Positions 38,821 to 50,056 are shown, counted from the first letter of the stretch. The stretch: 64,000 nucleotides of DNA from Misgurnus anguillicaudatus (GCF_027580225.2 NC_073358.2:12940001-13004000), one strand, 5' to 3'. The notes: generated by a model from the sequence alone, not told the origin. Translations and numbers: made by a program.

Positions 38821-41184
38821 GCCCTTACGAAGTTTTTTACGACTTTTGGTCTCCCAAAAACTGTTCAAACAGATCAGGGGTCGAATTTTTTATCTCGCGT
38901 GTTCCGTAATGTGTTGAAAGCTCTAGGAGTGTCTCACGTGGTTTCGAGTGCCTATCACCCTGAATCGCAGGGCGCATTAGAACGTTGGCATCAGACATTA
39001 AAATCAAGTCTGTGTAAGTACTGCTTAGAGACTGGAAATGATTGGGAAGAGGGGGTTCCCTTTGTTTTATTTGCGGTGCGCGAGGCGCGACAAGACTCAT
39101 TGGGTTTTAGCCCTTCTGAACTAGTCTTTGGGCATAATGTCCGTGGGCCTTTGAAAATGTTAAAGGAAGAGTTTCTGTGTACAGGTCTTTCCGAGAAGAC
39201 GAATATACTTGATCTTGTGTCCCGCACCCATGAGCGTCTACATACGGCTTGTACTGCTGCTAAAGAAGCTCTTGCCCGGTCGCAAAAGAAAATGAAGCGC
39301 TGTTTCGATCGGAAGGCAGTTGCGCGTAATTTTCAACCGGGAGAGAAACTTTTAGTATTGATTCCTACTCCGGGGTCTGCTTTTGCAGCGCGGTTCTCTG
39401 GCCCTTACGTTGTTAAAAGCAAGGTAAACGACACGGATTATGTTATCCATACTCCTGAACGGAGGCGGAAAACTCGGTTATGTCACATCAATATGTTAAA
39501 ACCATATTTATGCCGTGCTGATGTTAAAGGTGAGACCGCTGTTCTTAATGGGAGTGTTGATGTTTCCGGACCTGAACCGGTGACTGAGTCAAAGGAGCGC
39601 GTTTCGTTGCTGACGCTTACTCTGCCTACAGATGAGGTAGATGATGGATTGGAGGTATCCATGGAGGTTGTCAGGGGTGGTAGTTTGAAAAACTCGGAAG
39701 TTTTGTCAAATATTCACTCTCAGTTGTCCTATTTGTCTGATGAACAACAGCAGGACATTAAAAAGTTGTTGGATAGTTTTCAGAATTTATTCTGTGATGT
39801 TCCTCCAGGTACTAATGTCCTTGCGCATGATATAAATGTCGGTAATGCCATACCCAATAAACAACATGCATATCGTTGTCCTGTCAGTAAACGGGAAGAA
39901 ATGAAACGCGAGGTAATGTATCTCTTGCAAAATGGCTTTGCTGTTGCGAGTACAAGCCCTTGGAGCTCGCCGTGTCTCTTGGTGCCAAAATCTGATGGAT
40001 CTGTTCGTTTTTGCACTGATTTTCGAAGAGTTAACTCTGTTACGGTCCCTGATGCTTTCCCACTTCCGCGTATCGATGATTGTATTGATAATCTTGGGGT
40101 GGCGAAGTATATTACAAAATTAGACCTATTAAAAGGTTATTGGCAAGTGCCTCTAACTGAGCGCGCCTCTGAGATCTCCGCGTTCGTCACCCCAGATTCT
40201 TTTTTACAGTATACACGGATGGCCTTCGGCCTTCGAAACGCGCCGGCGACGTTCCAGCGTTTGATGTCTATAGTGTTGGGCGATGTTCCTAACTGTAACG
40301 TCTATTTGGATGACGTAGTCATTTATTCGTCTACTTGGGCTGACCACTTGTCACTTCTGCGCGATGTCTTTCATCGTCTATCTGTTGCGTCTCTCACTTT
40401 AAATCTTAAAAAGTGTGAATTTGCTAAAGCGTCGGTCACGTACCTTGGAAAGCAGGTAGGAAATGGGCAGGTGCGGCCGTTAGATGTAAAAGTGACTGCT
40501 GTTCTTGAGTATCCGATACCTACTACGAGGCGAGAACTGCGGAGATTCCTCGGAATGGTTGGATATTACCGGTGCTTCTGCAAAAATTTCTCGAGTGTTG
40601 TTGCTCCGTTAACTCGATTGTGTAGCCCTAAAGTTGATTTCATTTGGACTAATGACTGTCATCAGGCATTTCTGTCTGCAAAATCTCTCCTTTGTAGTGC
40701 TCCTGTCCTCTCGGCTCCGGATGTGTGTCGGGCGTTCCAGCTGGAGGTGGATGCCAGTGCTGTCGGAGCGGGAGCTGTCCTTTTACAGGAGGGTGCTGAC
40801 GGAATAGCTCATCCTGTATCCTACTTTTCTTCCAAGTTTAATTGTCATCAACTTAATTACTCCACAATTGAGAAGGAGACTTTAGCTCTCTTATTGGCAT
40901 TACAACATTTCAATGTTTATGTGGGGGCCAGTCGGTACCCAGTTATGATTTATACGGATCATAATCCTTTAGTCTTTCTCAGTAAAATGTATAATCACAA
41001 TCAACGTTTGATGAGATGGGCACTAATGGTGCAGCCGTATAACTTAGAGATCCGCCATAAAAAGGGATCTGAAAACTTTGTCCCGGGGTTAATTCAGAGT
41101 GTGTCAGAAACCGCCTTATTTTTCCGTAACTCTAAAGGGAGCTGGAGGAAAAATTTGGTCCGTTTCTGTTTTTTAGGGGGGAAG
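38821..41184 (+). CDS. Gmr1-like pol: integrase - reverse transcriptase - RNase H, 5'-truncated
   Basis: One open frame (on to a stop at 41326-41328 in the LTR) starts inside integrase. TVQTDQGSNF holds an active-site Asp, and GALERWHQ holds the Glu exactly 36 positions later (D-35-E). A GPY/F module follows (RFSGPYVVK...LCHINMLKPY). After a linker of about 100 residues comes RT: PWSSPCLLVPKSDGSVRFC, DLLKGYWQVPL, AFGLRNAPATFQR and YLDDVVIYSS. RNase H follows with FQLEVDASAVGAGAV, EKETLALLLALQHF and YTDHNPLVFL. Integrase before RT is the Gmr1 order, opposite to normal Gypsy. No internal stop or frameshift was seen. The usual tether 'DLLSR' reads GLIQS. Without an upstream start and gag it is unlikely to move by itself. 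Confidence 0.88.
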
Positions 41185-41723
41185 TGTTACGGCCGTGTTT
41201 TGTATTTATTATTATTTTGTGTGGTATGTTGTATTGATTTGGTTTATCCTGTTACCGAGGAGAAGCTCCGCCCTCGTGCACCTGCGGCTCATGATGAAGT
41301 TTGGGGTGGAGATAAAAGGAGAGGGTGAATGTGTGAGAAGGCTGAGTTCCCTATGCCGTTTCCATCTGAACTCCAGTCACCCGGTCGCCACTGCCACTGT
41401 CTTTAGCTCTACGTGAGCGTGGCGCACACTTGAGGGGAAGCTTTATTGGTCCCGCTGCTTTGACAAGAGCTCCGTGTGCGTCCTGAGATTTCGCTGACGC
41501 TGAAAAACTGTATTTATTTAATATTTGGCTGTTCTATGTTTTTTTTGGTTTTTGTTAAATTGTTTGTGAAAGTCTTTCGTCCGCAACCCTTATAAGTAGT
41601 TGCCCGTGGCACGTGAGTGCAACGGCATTTAATAAATATTTAAATGGTGCTTTGACTCGCATGTCCTTTTTATGTTGCGTGAACCCCACTACCCTTACGA
41701 GCAACTTTGAGGGGTTCGTAACA
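41185..41723 (+). repeat. 3' LTR of the Gmr1-like element
   Basis: 539 bp, TGTTACGG...TTCGTAACA. It includes an AATAAATA near 41630 as a possible polyadenylation signal. Confidence 0.85.
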
Positions 41724-41727
41724 ATAT

Positions 41728-42189
41728 AGTATTTCAATACAGTGTTACAATGTTTCCAATAATGATCAGTTAATCCACTAAAGAGATAATTCCTGAGGCA
41801 TGTTTAAAAAGTCTTATATTTCATCAAGAAAGTGCTGATTCAATAAAAAAACACATATTGTTAAATAAAAACTGGATAAAAACACAATCTCTACAAGTGT
41901 GTTTACTAAATACATTTGTTATTAATACTGTATAATTAAATTCTTAAAGATTTTATTTAAGAAAATCTGAGCATCATTTAAAATACCTGTCAACATGTTT
42001 GTCAACTAAACATGTTTTGTCAACGTTATAAACTGTATAAAGATATATATATTTTATTAATAATCAAGTATAAAGAACAAAGCATAATGTGAAAACGCGG
42101 ATTATAAAAAAGTATATAAAGTGCGAGCAGAGGATGCAAAATGATGAAAACAAACATTTCAAACGTGTGTTGGAATGACGTTGTAGTGC
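41728..42189. other. AT-rich intergenic stretch
   Basis: No gene, RNA or element ends recognised. Confidence 0.4.
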
Positions 42190-42347
42190 ATCCAATGCAT
42201 CTTGGAAATTGTAGTCATTTTATATCTACAGCAGTAACAACGCCAATGGAAAAGGACTCCATTTCAAAGAATACACCACCTATCCACCCCACCCATCAGG
42301 ATCGACGCAAAATTCAAATCGCTACTTGTTTTCTTGCTGAACAGTAC
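42190..42347 (+). promoter_or_regulatory. Possible promoter and first exon of an unidentified transcript
   Basis: On the minus strand 42196-42217 reads GACTACAATTTCCAAGATGC, one or two bases from the ZNF143-type ACTACAATTCCCAGAATGC motif found at many vertebrate promoters. About 140 bp downstream a strong donor ACG|GTAAGT occurs at 42348. An open frame (42141-42365; LAEQYG before the donor) crosses it, but I do not recognise the peptide. The Gypsy element at 42358 inserted 10 bp after the donor. This is speculative. Confidence 0.25.
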
Positions 42348-42357
42348 GGTAAGTCTG

Positions 42358-43131
42358 TGTTATGATTTCGGTCCTATTGGCTGTTTTGTCTTTGTTTCAC
42401 TTGTGTTGTGTTTTTGTTTTGACAGCTCCACACGTGCGCGTCTTCCACCTGGTGATCTCATTATCTCTGACTCTTCTCACCGGCGTCCCTCACCTGTTCA
42501 TTATTATTGCCCAATCCGGTTTGATTTAAATTCCCCTCGTTTCCTCTGTTCTTTGCAAGTTCGTCTCAGTATGTTCATGCCCATCTAGCTCTGTCTAGTT
42601 CTTGTCTAGTTGTGTCATTAGTTAGCTATTTAATTCGAGCTCTCTGCTGCCTTTTCCCAGATCCCCTGTTCCGCCTCACTCTGCCTTAAGGATTGGCTTC
42701 TAGTCTTCGCCCACCATCTGCTGGATTTTCTCACGTTCCTGCTCGCTCGCTCACTTGGTTGGAGTGGCAACAGCCGAGCTTGCGTCTCTCCCCTATAAGG
42801 ATCTCCGAGCGCAGAGTTCACCGGAGCGCTGTCCAGCGTGAATACCTGCTGAAGCACCATCTGCCTTTCACTCTCTCTCTCTGTGTGTCCGCTAGGATTC
42901 CTTGTCAGAGGCCCTCGGATGTTCAGTGGATGTCCTACGGCTCATGCTGTGTTTCTCACTACTTTCCCAAAGGAATTTCGGCAGTGGACTGCCGCCGAGT
43001 GTTATCCCCTATACACATTGACTGTCTCTAGTGTTTGCTCATTTATACTAAGTCATCGAGTGTTTTCAACTATACACATTCTGTGAATAAATACCTCTGT
43101 GCTGGGATTCTGTGTTCTGTCGTATCTAACA
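42358..43131 (+). repeat. 5' LTR of the chromovirus
   Basis: 774 bp. It differs from the 3' LTR chiefly by about 13 extra bases (TGTGTGTCCGCTA region, about 42883-42895). AATAAA lies near 43086. Confidence 0.92.
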
Positions 43132-43149
43132 GGACGAACTTGCCAAGAC

Positions 43150-44070
43150 ATGGATCCCGTGGAGGTTGACGCACCCCGATCAGCGCTCGCCCAGCAGGGG
43201 TCTTGGCTAAGCCAACATTCAGCCCGGCTCTCCTCCACATCTCAGGATGTTGAGGATTTATCCTCCCATGTGGCGGACCTATCCTCACGCGTCGACCAGG
43301 TTCGTCTAGAAGCCTCTCCACCCGGTCAGTTGTCCGAGTCGGAACCCCATGCCACGGCACCTCCACCTTACGATGACAACCCCACCTCTTGTCGGGCGTT
43401 TCTCTCGCAGTGCTCTTTGTTTTTCGCCCTCCAGCCCTGTCGCTATTCCTCTGAGCGCACCCGGGTTGCGTACGTCATCACGCTGCTGGTTGGCAAGGCA
43501 CGTGAGTGGGCTACGGCTGTGTGGGATGCTCGCGATCCTTGCTGTCGTTCCTTCGACGAGTTTCGCGAAGAAATGGAAAAGCTGTTTGACCGTTCGGTGC
43601 GCGGAGATGCTGCAGCGGCTCGGCTGGCTCGTCTGGTCCAAGGAAGGCTCTCTGTTACTGAATACGCCATAGAGTTAAAGACCTTAGCGGCGGCCTGTAA
43701 GTGGAATGAGTCTGCTCTCCGGGCACAGTTTGTAGATGGACTGTCAGATGGTCTTCAAGATGAAATCGCTGTTCACGATCTCCCTCACTCTCTCGATGCC
43801 ATTATTGACCTGGCTCTTAGGATCGAAGCCCGGAGATAGTTACGCAATCAGCGTCGCTCTCTTCGCCAGCGAGTTTTCTTGGACGAGATAGCCTCATCCA
43901 CCTCTTCTTCCACCTTACCATCTTCAGAAGTCGAGCCTATGCAGCTGGGTCGGATGCGTCTTTCACTGAAAGAGAGAGAGAGACGCTTACAGAATGCCCT
44001 GTGCCTATATTGTGGGAAGTCCGGACATTTTGCGAAGACCTGCCCGGTAAAAGCCGCTGCCCATCAGTGA
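43150..44070 (+). pseudogene. Chromovirus gag (in-frame stop between capsid and zinc knuckle)
   Basis: ATG at 43150 starts MDPVEVDAPRSAL. The capsid region includes ARVAY-type helices (SERTRVAYVITLLVGKAREW, FDEFREEMEKLFDRS, LVQGRLSVTEYAIELKTL). TAG at 43837-43839 interrupts the frame. The same frame resumes and reaches the nucleocapsid knuckle [14 protein letters not shown] (C-x2-C-x4-H-x4-C) before TGA at 44068. The TAG could be a mutation or a readthrough site. Its position inside gag, before the knuckle, favours mutation. Confidence 0.85.
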
Positions 44071-44314
44071 GTGCGGGAGTCCTGGTGGGCGTCACTTCTA
44101 AACTCTCCCCTGTTTCCAGTACCCAACTCCCTGTCACATTGTCCTTCGCTGGGCGCGATCATCCGTCCACTGCCCTGCTCGATTCTGGTGTGGAGGGCAA
44201 CTTCATCGATAAGGCTCTGGTTCGCGCCTGGGGTGTCCCGGTTGTCCCTCTCCAATCCCCTTTGGATGTCTGGTCCCTCAAGGGACAGCAGATGGCTCGG
44301 ATTACACTTCCCCT
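44071..44314 (+). pseudogene. Chromovirus protease region
   Basis: In a frame shifted from gag: [16 protein letters not shown], the retropepsin DSG active site, usually written DSGA. It stops at TGA near 44316 (ITLPL*), after which the frame moves to the RT frame. A shift is needed to join it to RT. Confidence 0.75.
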
Positions 44315-45994
44315 GTGAGTCTCTCTGTGTCTGGTAATCATCGTGAAGAGATTGTGTTGCATATCCTTCATGCTTCTTTATCTCCTATTATTTTAGGGCA
44401 TGGATGGTTAGCGCAACAAAATCCTCACGTTGATTGGCAGCAAAATGTTATTTTGTCTTGGTCCCAGTCTTGTCATGTGTCTTGTCTTGGTTCTGCTGTT
44501 TCTGGTTCTGTTCTTTCTCTCCCTCAGGTTCCGGCGGTCGATCTGACCGGGGTCCCGGCGGAGTATGCGGATATCGCTCAGGTGTTTAGTAAAGCCCGGG
44601 CCACCTTCCTTCCTCCTCACCGGCCATATGATTGTGGTATTGATCTCCTCCCCGGCACTTCTCCGCCTAAAGGTAGACTTTATTCTTATTCGGGTCCTGA
44701 GAGAGAGGCTATGGACCAGTATATTAATGATGCCCTGCGTGCCGGTCTCATCCGTCCCTCCACCTCGCCCGCAGGGGCGGGGTTTTTCTATGTTGAAAAG
44801 AAAGACGGCTCCCTGCGCTCCTGTATTGATTATAGGGGTTTGAATTACATTACTGTTAAGAATAGGTACCCCCTTCCTTTAATGTCAACTGCGTTTGAGC
44901 TCCTGCAGGGGGCGCAGTTCTTTACTAAGCTAGATTTACGCAACGCCTATCATCTGGTGCGTATAAGAGAGGGAGATGAATGGAAGACAGCCTTTAACAC
45001 CCCCACCGGACACTTTGAGTACTGCGTTTTGCCGTTCGGGATTTGTAACGCTCCCTCTGTCTTCCAAACTCTGGTCAATGATGTGCTGAGAGACATGATT
45101 AACAAGTTTGTCTTTGTGTACATAGATGATATTCTCATCTTTTCCCCCTCTATGCAGGAACACACTCAGCATGTCCGCCGAGTCTTACGCCGGTTATTAG
45201 AGAACAAGCTGTATGTTAAGGCGGAGAAGTGCGAGTTCCATCGTAGGTCAGTTTCGCTCTTGGGTTTCGTTGTTGCCGCAGGTGAGATACGTCCTGACCC
45301 AGCCAAGATTAAAGCGGTTGCCGAATGGCCAGTCCCCGAGTCCCGTAAGGATTTATTAAGGTTTCTGGGGTTCGCCAATTTTTACTGGCGATTTATCAGA
45401 AATTACGGTCGGGTTGCTCAGCCTCTTACTGCTCTCACTTCCACTAAGGAGAGGTTTGTCTGGAATTCTAGTGCTCAGGAAGCCTTTGATAATTTAAAGT
45501 CCCGGTTTATCTCTGCTCCTGTTCTCTCTATTCCAGATCCTGCCGCTCAATTTATTGTGGAGGTGGATGCTTCAGATGTCGGGGTAGGCGCCGTTTTGTC
45601 TCAGCGGCCTGTTAAGGATGGCAAGGTGCATCCCTGTGCCTTTTTCTCCCATCGGTTAAACCCAGCAGAACGAAATTATGACATAGGTAATCGGGAGCTG
45701 CTGGCGGTCAGACTGGCTTTGGGTGAGTGGCGTCACTGGTTGGAGGGGACCTCGGAGCCCTTCCTGGTCTGGACGGATCATAAAAATCTTGAATACATCC
45801 GTTCAGCCAGGAGGTTATCTTCTCGTCAAGCTCCTTGGGCACTCTTCTTTGACAGATTCAACTTCACCCTCTCGTACCGGCCCGGTTCTAAGAATACTAA
45901 GCCCGATGCTCTCTCTCGTTTGTTCGAAAGTCCCGGTTCTGCTGGGGACAAGACCATCCACCCTGAGGGGCGGGTGGTGGGTGCCCTGCGCTGA
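44315..45994 (+). CDS. Chromovirus reverse transcriptase and RNase H
   Basis: 559 codons open. RT motifs: [46 protein letters not shown] and [11 protein letters not shown], so the catalytic Asp pair is intact. RNase [32 protein letters not shown] and [10 protein letters not shown], then PDALSRLF. It ends at TGA 45992-45994; the same frame goes on into integrase, so this TGA is a premature stop in pol. Confidence 0.9.
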   Translation: MSLSVSGNHREEIVLHILHASLSPIILGHGWLAQQNPHVDWQQNVILSWSQSCHVSCLGSAVSGSVLSLPQVPAVDLTGVPAEYADIAQVFSKARATFLPPHRPYDCGIDLLPGTSPPKGRLYSYSGPEREAMDQYINDALRAGLIRPSTSPAGAGFFYVEKKDGSLRSCIDYRGLNYITVKNRYPLPLMSTAFELLQGAQFFTKLDLRNAYHLVRIREGDEWKTAFNTPTGHFEYCVLPFGICNAPSVFQTLVNDVLRDMINKFVFVYIDDILIFSPSMQEHTQHVRRVLRRLLENKLYVKAEKCEFHRRSVSLLGFVVAAGEIRPDPAKIKAVAEWPVPESRKDLLRFLGFANFYWRFIRNYGRVAQPLTALTSTKERFVWNSSAQEAFDNLKSRFISAPVLSIPDPAAQFIVEVDASDVGVGAVLSQRPVKDGKVHPCAFFSHRLNPAERNYDIGNRELLAVRLALGEWRHWLEGTSEPFLVWTDHKNLEYIRSARRLSSRQAPWALFFDRFNFTLSYRPGSKNTKPDALSRLFESPGSAGDKTIHPEGRVVGALR

Positions 45995-46009
45995 GGAATA
46001 GAACAACGG

Positions 46010-47204
46010 GTGAGACGGGCCGGCCGGGAGGGGGAAGTGCCCGAGGGGTGCCCAGCGGGCCGATTGTGGGTTCCTAATGCACTTCGCTCCGAGGTCATCC
46101 GGTGGGGTCACGAGTCCAAGTTTGTTTGCCATCCGGGGGTTCGGAGAACGTTGGCTACAGTGCGTCAGCGTTTTTGGTGGCCCTCTATGGGTCCCGATGT
46201 CAGACAGTTTGTGTTAGCCTGTCAGGTTTGTGCCCGTAATATGGCCTCTCATCAAGCCCCTTTTGGTCTGCTTAAACCTTTACCCATCCCCTCTCGTCCC
46301 TGGTCTCATATCGCCATTGATTTTGTGACCAATTTGCCTAGTTCCAAGGGAAACACTGTAGTTTTGACCATTGTGGACCGCTTCTCCAAGGCGGTTCACT
46401 TTGTCCCTTTGCCCAAGCTCCCCACTGCCAAGGAAAAAAGCTCAGATAATGATCGAACACGTCTTTCGCTTACATGGTCTGCCCACAGACGTGGTTTCAG
46501 ATAGGGGTCCACAGTTTATTTCTCGTTTCTGGCAGGAATTCTGTAGACAGATTGGCGCCACAGCCAGCTTGTCTTCGGGGTATCACCCCCAGACCAACGG
46601 GCAATGTGAACGGGCTAACCAAGATTTAGGTAGAGCTCTCCACTGTCTGACATCACAATATCCGAGCTCCTGGTGCCAACAGTTACCCTGGGTCGAATAC
46701 GCCCATAATTCTCTCCCCGTGTCATCACTGAATATGTCCCCATTTGAGGCATCCATGGGCTTTCAGCCTCCTTTATTTCCGTCCCAAGAACCTGATGCGG
46801 TGGTTCCGTCTGCGCTGGCTTTCGTCCGTCGTTGCAAACGCACCTGGAGAAAGGCTAGATTTACGTTACGTCAGGTTTCCAGACGAACCAAAGCTGCGGC
46901 CGACCGTCACCGTAGACCCGCGCCCCGTTTTATCTGTGGGCAGAAAGTATGGCTTTCGTCCAAGGATTTACCTCTCCGTGAGCCTTCTCGTAAGCTGGCT
47001 CCACGATTCCTTGGGCCATACAGTATAATTAAGGTTATTAATCCCGTGACGGTTCGGCTCAGATTGCCTCCTGCACTCGGTCGGGTTCATCCGGTTTTCC
47101 ATGTTTCCAAGCTTAAACCGGTTTATTTTTCCCACCTTAACCCTGTTCCCTCTGCCCCCTCCCACCCCTCAGCTTGTAGATGGCGCTCCCGTTTATACTG
47201 TTAA
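46010..47204 (+). pseudogene. Chromovirus integrase (frameshifted)
   Basis: The zinc-binding part (H..H..CQVC within [16 protein letters not shown] and [11 protein letters not shown]) and first catalytic Asp ([11 protein letters not shown]) are in the RT frame. A shift at an A run near 46434 moves to the frame with [11 protein letters not shown] and NGQCERANQDLG, so all three acidic residues exist but not in one frame. [19 protein letters not shown] is the GPY/F module. A second shift near 47160 precedes the chromodomain. Confidence 0.88.
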
Positions 47205-47394
47205 GTCCCTTTTAGATGTGCGTCGCCGGGGTAGGGGATTTCAATATCTGGTAGACTGGGAGGGCTATGGTACGGAGGAGAGGTGTTGGGTACCGGCCCG
47301 GAACATTCTGGACCCTGGGCTGATAGAGGATCTCCGCCGGCGACGGGGTGAGCCTCCTCATGGACCGCCCGGTGGCGGTCGTGGGGGGGAGTCC
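47190..47394 (+). pseudogene. Chromovirus chromodomain
   Basis: [39 protein letters not shown] and [12 protein letters not shown] form a chromodomain with conserved aromatic positions (Y-L-V-D-W, W-V). In this family it is the integrase C-terminus and is thought to steer insertion to chromatin marks. It is out of frame with the integrase core. Confidence 0.88.
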
Positions 47395-48155
47395 TGTTAT
47401 GATTTCGGTCCTATTGGCTGTTTTGTCTTTGTTTCACTTGTGTTGTGTTTTTGTTTTGACAGCTCCACACGTGCGCGTCTTCCACCTGGTGATCTCATTA
47501 TCTCTGACTCTTCTCACCGGCGTCCCTCACCTGTTCATTATTATTGCCCAATCCGGTTTGATTTAAATTCCCCTCGTTTCCTCTGTTCTTTGCAAGTTCG
47601 TCTCAGTATGTTCATGCCTATCTAGCTCTGTCTAGTTCTTGTCTAGTTGTGTCATTAGTTAGCTATTTAATTCGAGCTCCCTGCTGCCTTTTTCCAGATC
47701 CCCTGTTCCGCCTCACTCTGCCTTAAGGATTGGCTTCTAGTCTTCGCCCACCATCTGCTGGATTTTCTCACATTCCTGCTCGCTCGCTCGCTTGGTTGGA
47801 GTGGCAACAGCCGAGCTTGCGTCTCTCTCCTATAAGGATTTCCGAGCGCAGAGTTCACCGGAGCGCTGTCCAGTGTGAATACCTGCTGAAGCACCATCTG
47901 CCTTTCACTCTCTCTCTCGGATTCCTTGTCAGAGGCCCTCGGATGTTCAGTGGATGTCCTACGGCTCATGCTGTGTTTCCCACTACTTTCCCGAAGGAAT
48001 TTCGGCAGTGGACTGCCGCCGAGTGTTATGCCCTATACACATTGACTGTCTCTAGTGTTTGCTCATTTATACTAAGTCATCGAGTGTTTTCAACTATACA
48101 CATTCTGTGAATAAATACCTCTGCGCTGGGATTCTGTGTTCTGTCATATCTAACA
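47395..48155 (+). repeat. 3' LTR of the chromovirus
   Basis: 761 bp; pairs with 42358-43131; followed by GTCTG. Confidence 0.92.
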
Positions 48156-48160
48156 GTCTG

Positions 48161-48690
48161 ATTTAATTCATTTGTCTGCATCGTGCTGATCGGTTAACTA
48201 TTTGTTCATATTCTGTTCCTTACTGTGATTTATTTTCGTCTTTATGCTAGAAGTATTTGAATTTAAATTACACACAGTAAAACATTAAGAGTAGATGCAC
48301 AGCAGTAAACATGTGTGTAACAATACGCAAGTTTGTGTTTACAGAGGTCATGTACCATTTTGGGTCATGGATTTTGTTTGCTAAACTTTTACACATCACA
48401 ATCAAACTAAAATAATATTATGAGTCTCCCCTAATCTAAGTGATTTTTCATAAAGAACGTTGATAGACAGTTGCTGATTGGTTTAGATGTGCTATCAATT
48501 CATTATTCTTGGCCATTAAATTTGTTTGTTTATTACTGTTTAGCAGTATCTTTTTTAAGTTTAACACAAACATAAACCTGTTTTAGATCAAAGCATATCA
48601 TTACATTTTTTTTGTGGAGTAACTTCTAATTGATCACAGTTTGAAAACAAAAAAAATTATTAAATGTGCAATGGCACAGACTTTTTAAAG
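48161..48690. other. Unassigned intergenic stretch
   Basis: AT-rich; an acceptor-like TTTGTGTTTACAG ends at 48343, but no coding exon follows. Nothing else recognised. Confidence 0.35.
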
Positions 48691-48799
48691 ATGTCAAATA
48701 AATCTTTGGTGTCCCCAGAGCACATATGTGAAGTTTTAGCTTAAAATACCCCAGAGATAATTTATTATAACATGTTAAAAACTTTGTAGGTCTGTGCAA

Positions 48800-49154
48800 A
48801 AATGTGTCGTTTTGGGTGTGTCCTTTAAAATGCAAATGAGCGGTTTGTTGTAAATAAAACTCAATTGTGATTGTGATTATTTTCTCTCTCTCCTTTTCTA
48901 TGCACTAAATGGCAGTGTGGTTGGATAGTGCAGATTAAGGGGTGGTATTATTATAATAAGAGCTCCATATGACATCATAAGGAGAGCCAAATTTCAACTA
49001 CCTATTTTCTCATGTGCTTGTAGAGAATGGTTTACCAAAACTAAGTTACTGGGTTGATCTTTTTCACATTTTCTAGGTTGATAGAAGCACTGGGGACCCA
49101 ATCATAGCACTTAAACATGGAAATAGTCTGATTTTCATGCCATGGCCCCTTTAA
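48800..49154 (-). repeat. Common fish dispersed repeat (GGGGCCATGGCATGAAAATC)
   Basis: Read on the minus strand it starts TTAAAGGGGCCATGGCATG, then CTATGATTGGGTCCCCAGTG, GATCAACCCAGTAACTTAG and GGTTGAAATTTGG-like text. I recognise this as a very frequent zebrafish-type repeat. The far end is not sharp. Confidence 0.55.
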
Positions 49155-49426
49155 TACATTTATTATTTATCATTCTATAAATAAATTTCCTATTAACTGA
49201 TAAAAAAATAAGCAAAAGTCAAAGTCAATTATATCCCTACCTTAACGTTTGTAACTCTGCCTTGTGTAGAGTCCTTCTGTCAATGGTCACCAATTAAAAT
49301 CCTCCCAAATCCCAAGTATAGACCTTAATAGACCGGGTGAAACCCCTCTCTCCTCCTGCAAGTTGTCAAAGTGTTGGCCCTCTTGTGCACTTACCTCTAG
49401 TCTACATCATTCATTGACTCGCGTCA

Positions 49427-49430
<4 letters not shown>

Positions 49431-49487
<57 letters not shown>
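49431..49487 (+). repeat. (CT)n microsatellite followed by poly-C
   Basis: About 28 CT units without interruption, then about 10 C. Confidence 0.97.
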
Positions 49488-49489
<2 letters not shown>

Positions 49490-50053
49490 CCCCCCCAGTG
49501 TCTCATTCTAAGTGGGCAGGGTTAGATTATAGACCATCTGAAATCCAAACTAATCAGATCATTAGCTTGTGTGGATTATGGTCGGTGGATTAGGATGGGC
49601 AGAAGCTTGTCACAGTCTATTATTGTAAATCTGCTAAGGGTCAAATCAGTTGTCAAGAGGATGCCTTGCAGGCAACAAGCCTAGATTTACCCCTAGAGAG
49701 GGTGCAGATCACATTCGCTCTGACTCTGAGGTCAAATATGATGCAAAAATGCGGTCCTCTATTAATTCATCATTATAATTTTTTTATTGTATGCTTTCAA
49801 TGCAATTAAATTGAAATGTGAAAATAAATGAAAATTGTTACATTTAGACCTGCTTATGTTTCATCAAAGGTTTCTCTTTATTTGCTGTTTTTGCAGTTTG
49901 CCCATTACAGCCAATCAGAGAATGCTTAAATGATTTGTCAGTTTAAAAAGAGAATTTGTTTCACCCAGTTTTTTATTAATGTATAAAATAGCAATTAAAA
50001 TAATCCATAAACGCTTCTGACATTTTTTGCAATGTATAGGCTGTAAGAATATG

Positions 50054-50056
<3 letters not shown>

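Larger units (their letters stand above)
38814..41723 (+). mobile_element. Gmr1-like LTR retrotransposon, 5'-deleted
   Basis: 3' LTR at 41185-41723 (TGTTACGGCC...GTAACA, 539 bp) follows polypurine TTTTAGGGGGGAAG. The first 8-10 bp of the LTR (TGTTACGGCC) also occur at 38814-38823, fused directly into integrase. ATAT flanks both outer ends (38810-38813 and 41724-41727). The rest of the 5' LTR, gag, protease and the integrase N-terminal zinc domain are deleted. Confidence 0.85.
42358..48155 (+). mobile_element. Full-length chromodomain Gypsy (chromovirus) element, disabled
   Basis: LTRs 42358-43131 and 47395-48155 (TGTTATGATTTCGG...TATCTAACA) and perfect target duplication GTCTG (42353-42357, 48156-48160). 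Polypurine tract GGGGGGGAGTCC lies before the 3' LTR. Order is gag, zinc knuckle, protease, RT, RNase H, integrase, chromodomain: the normal Gypsy order, in contrast to the Gmr1-like neighbour. By eye the LTRs differ at about 13 positions and one 13-bp indel. Pol carries a stop and frameshifts. Confidence 0.95.

Noticed and set aside
48330..48420. Possible coding exon after TTTACAG at 48343
   Set aside because: The reading after the acceptor soon stops and resembles no protein.
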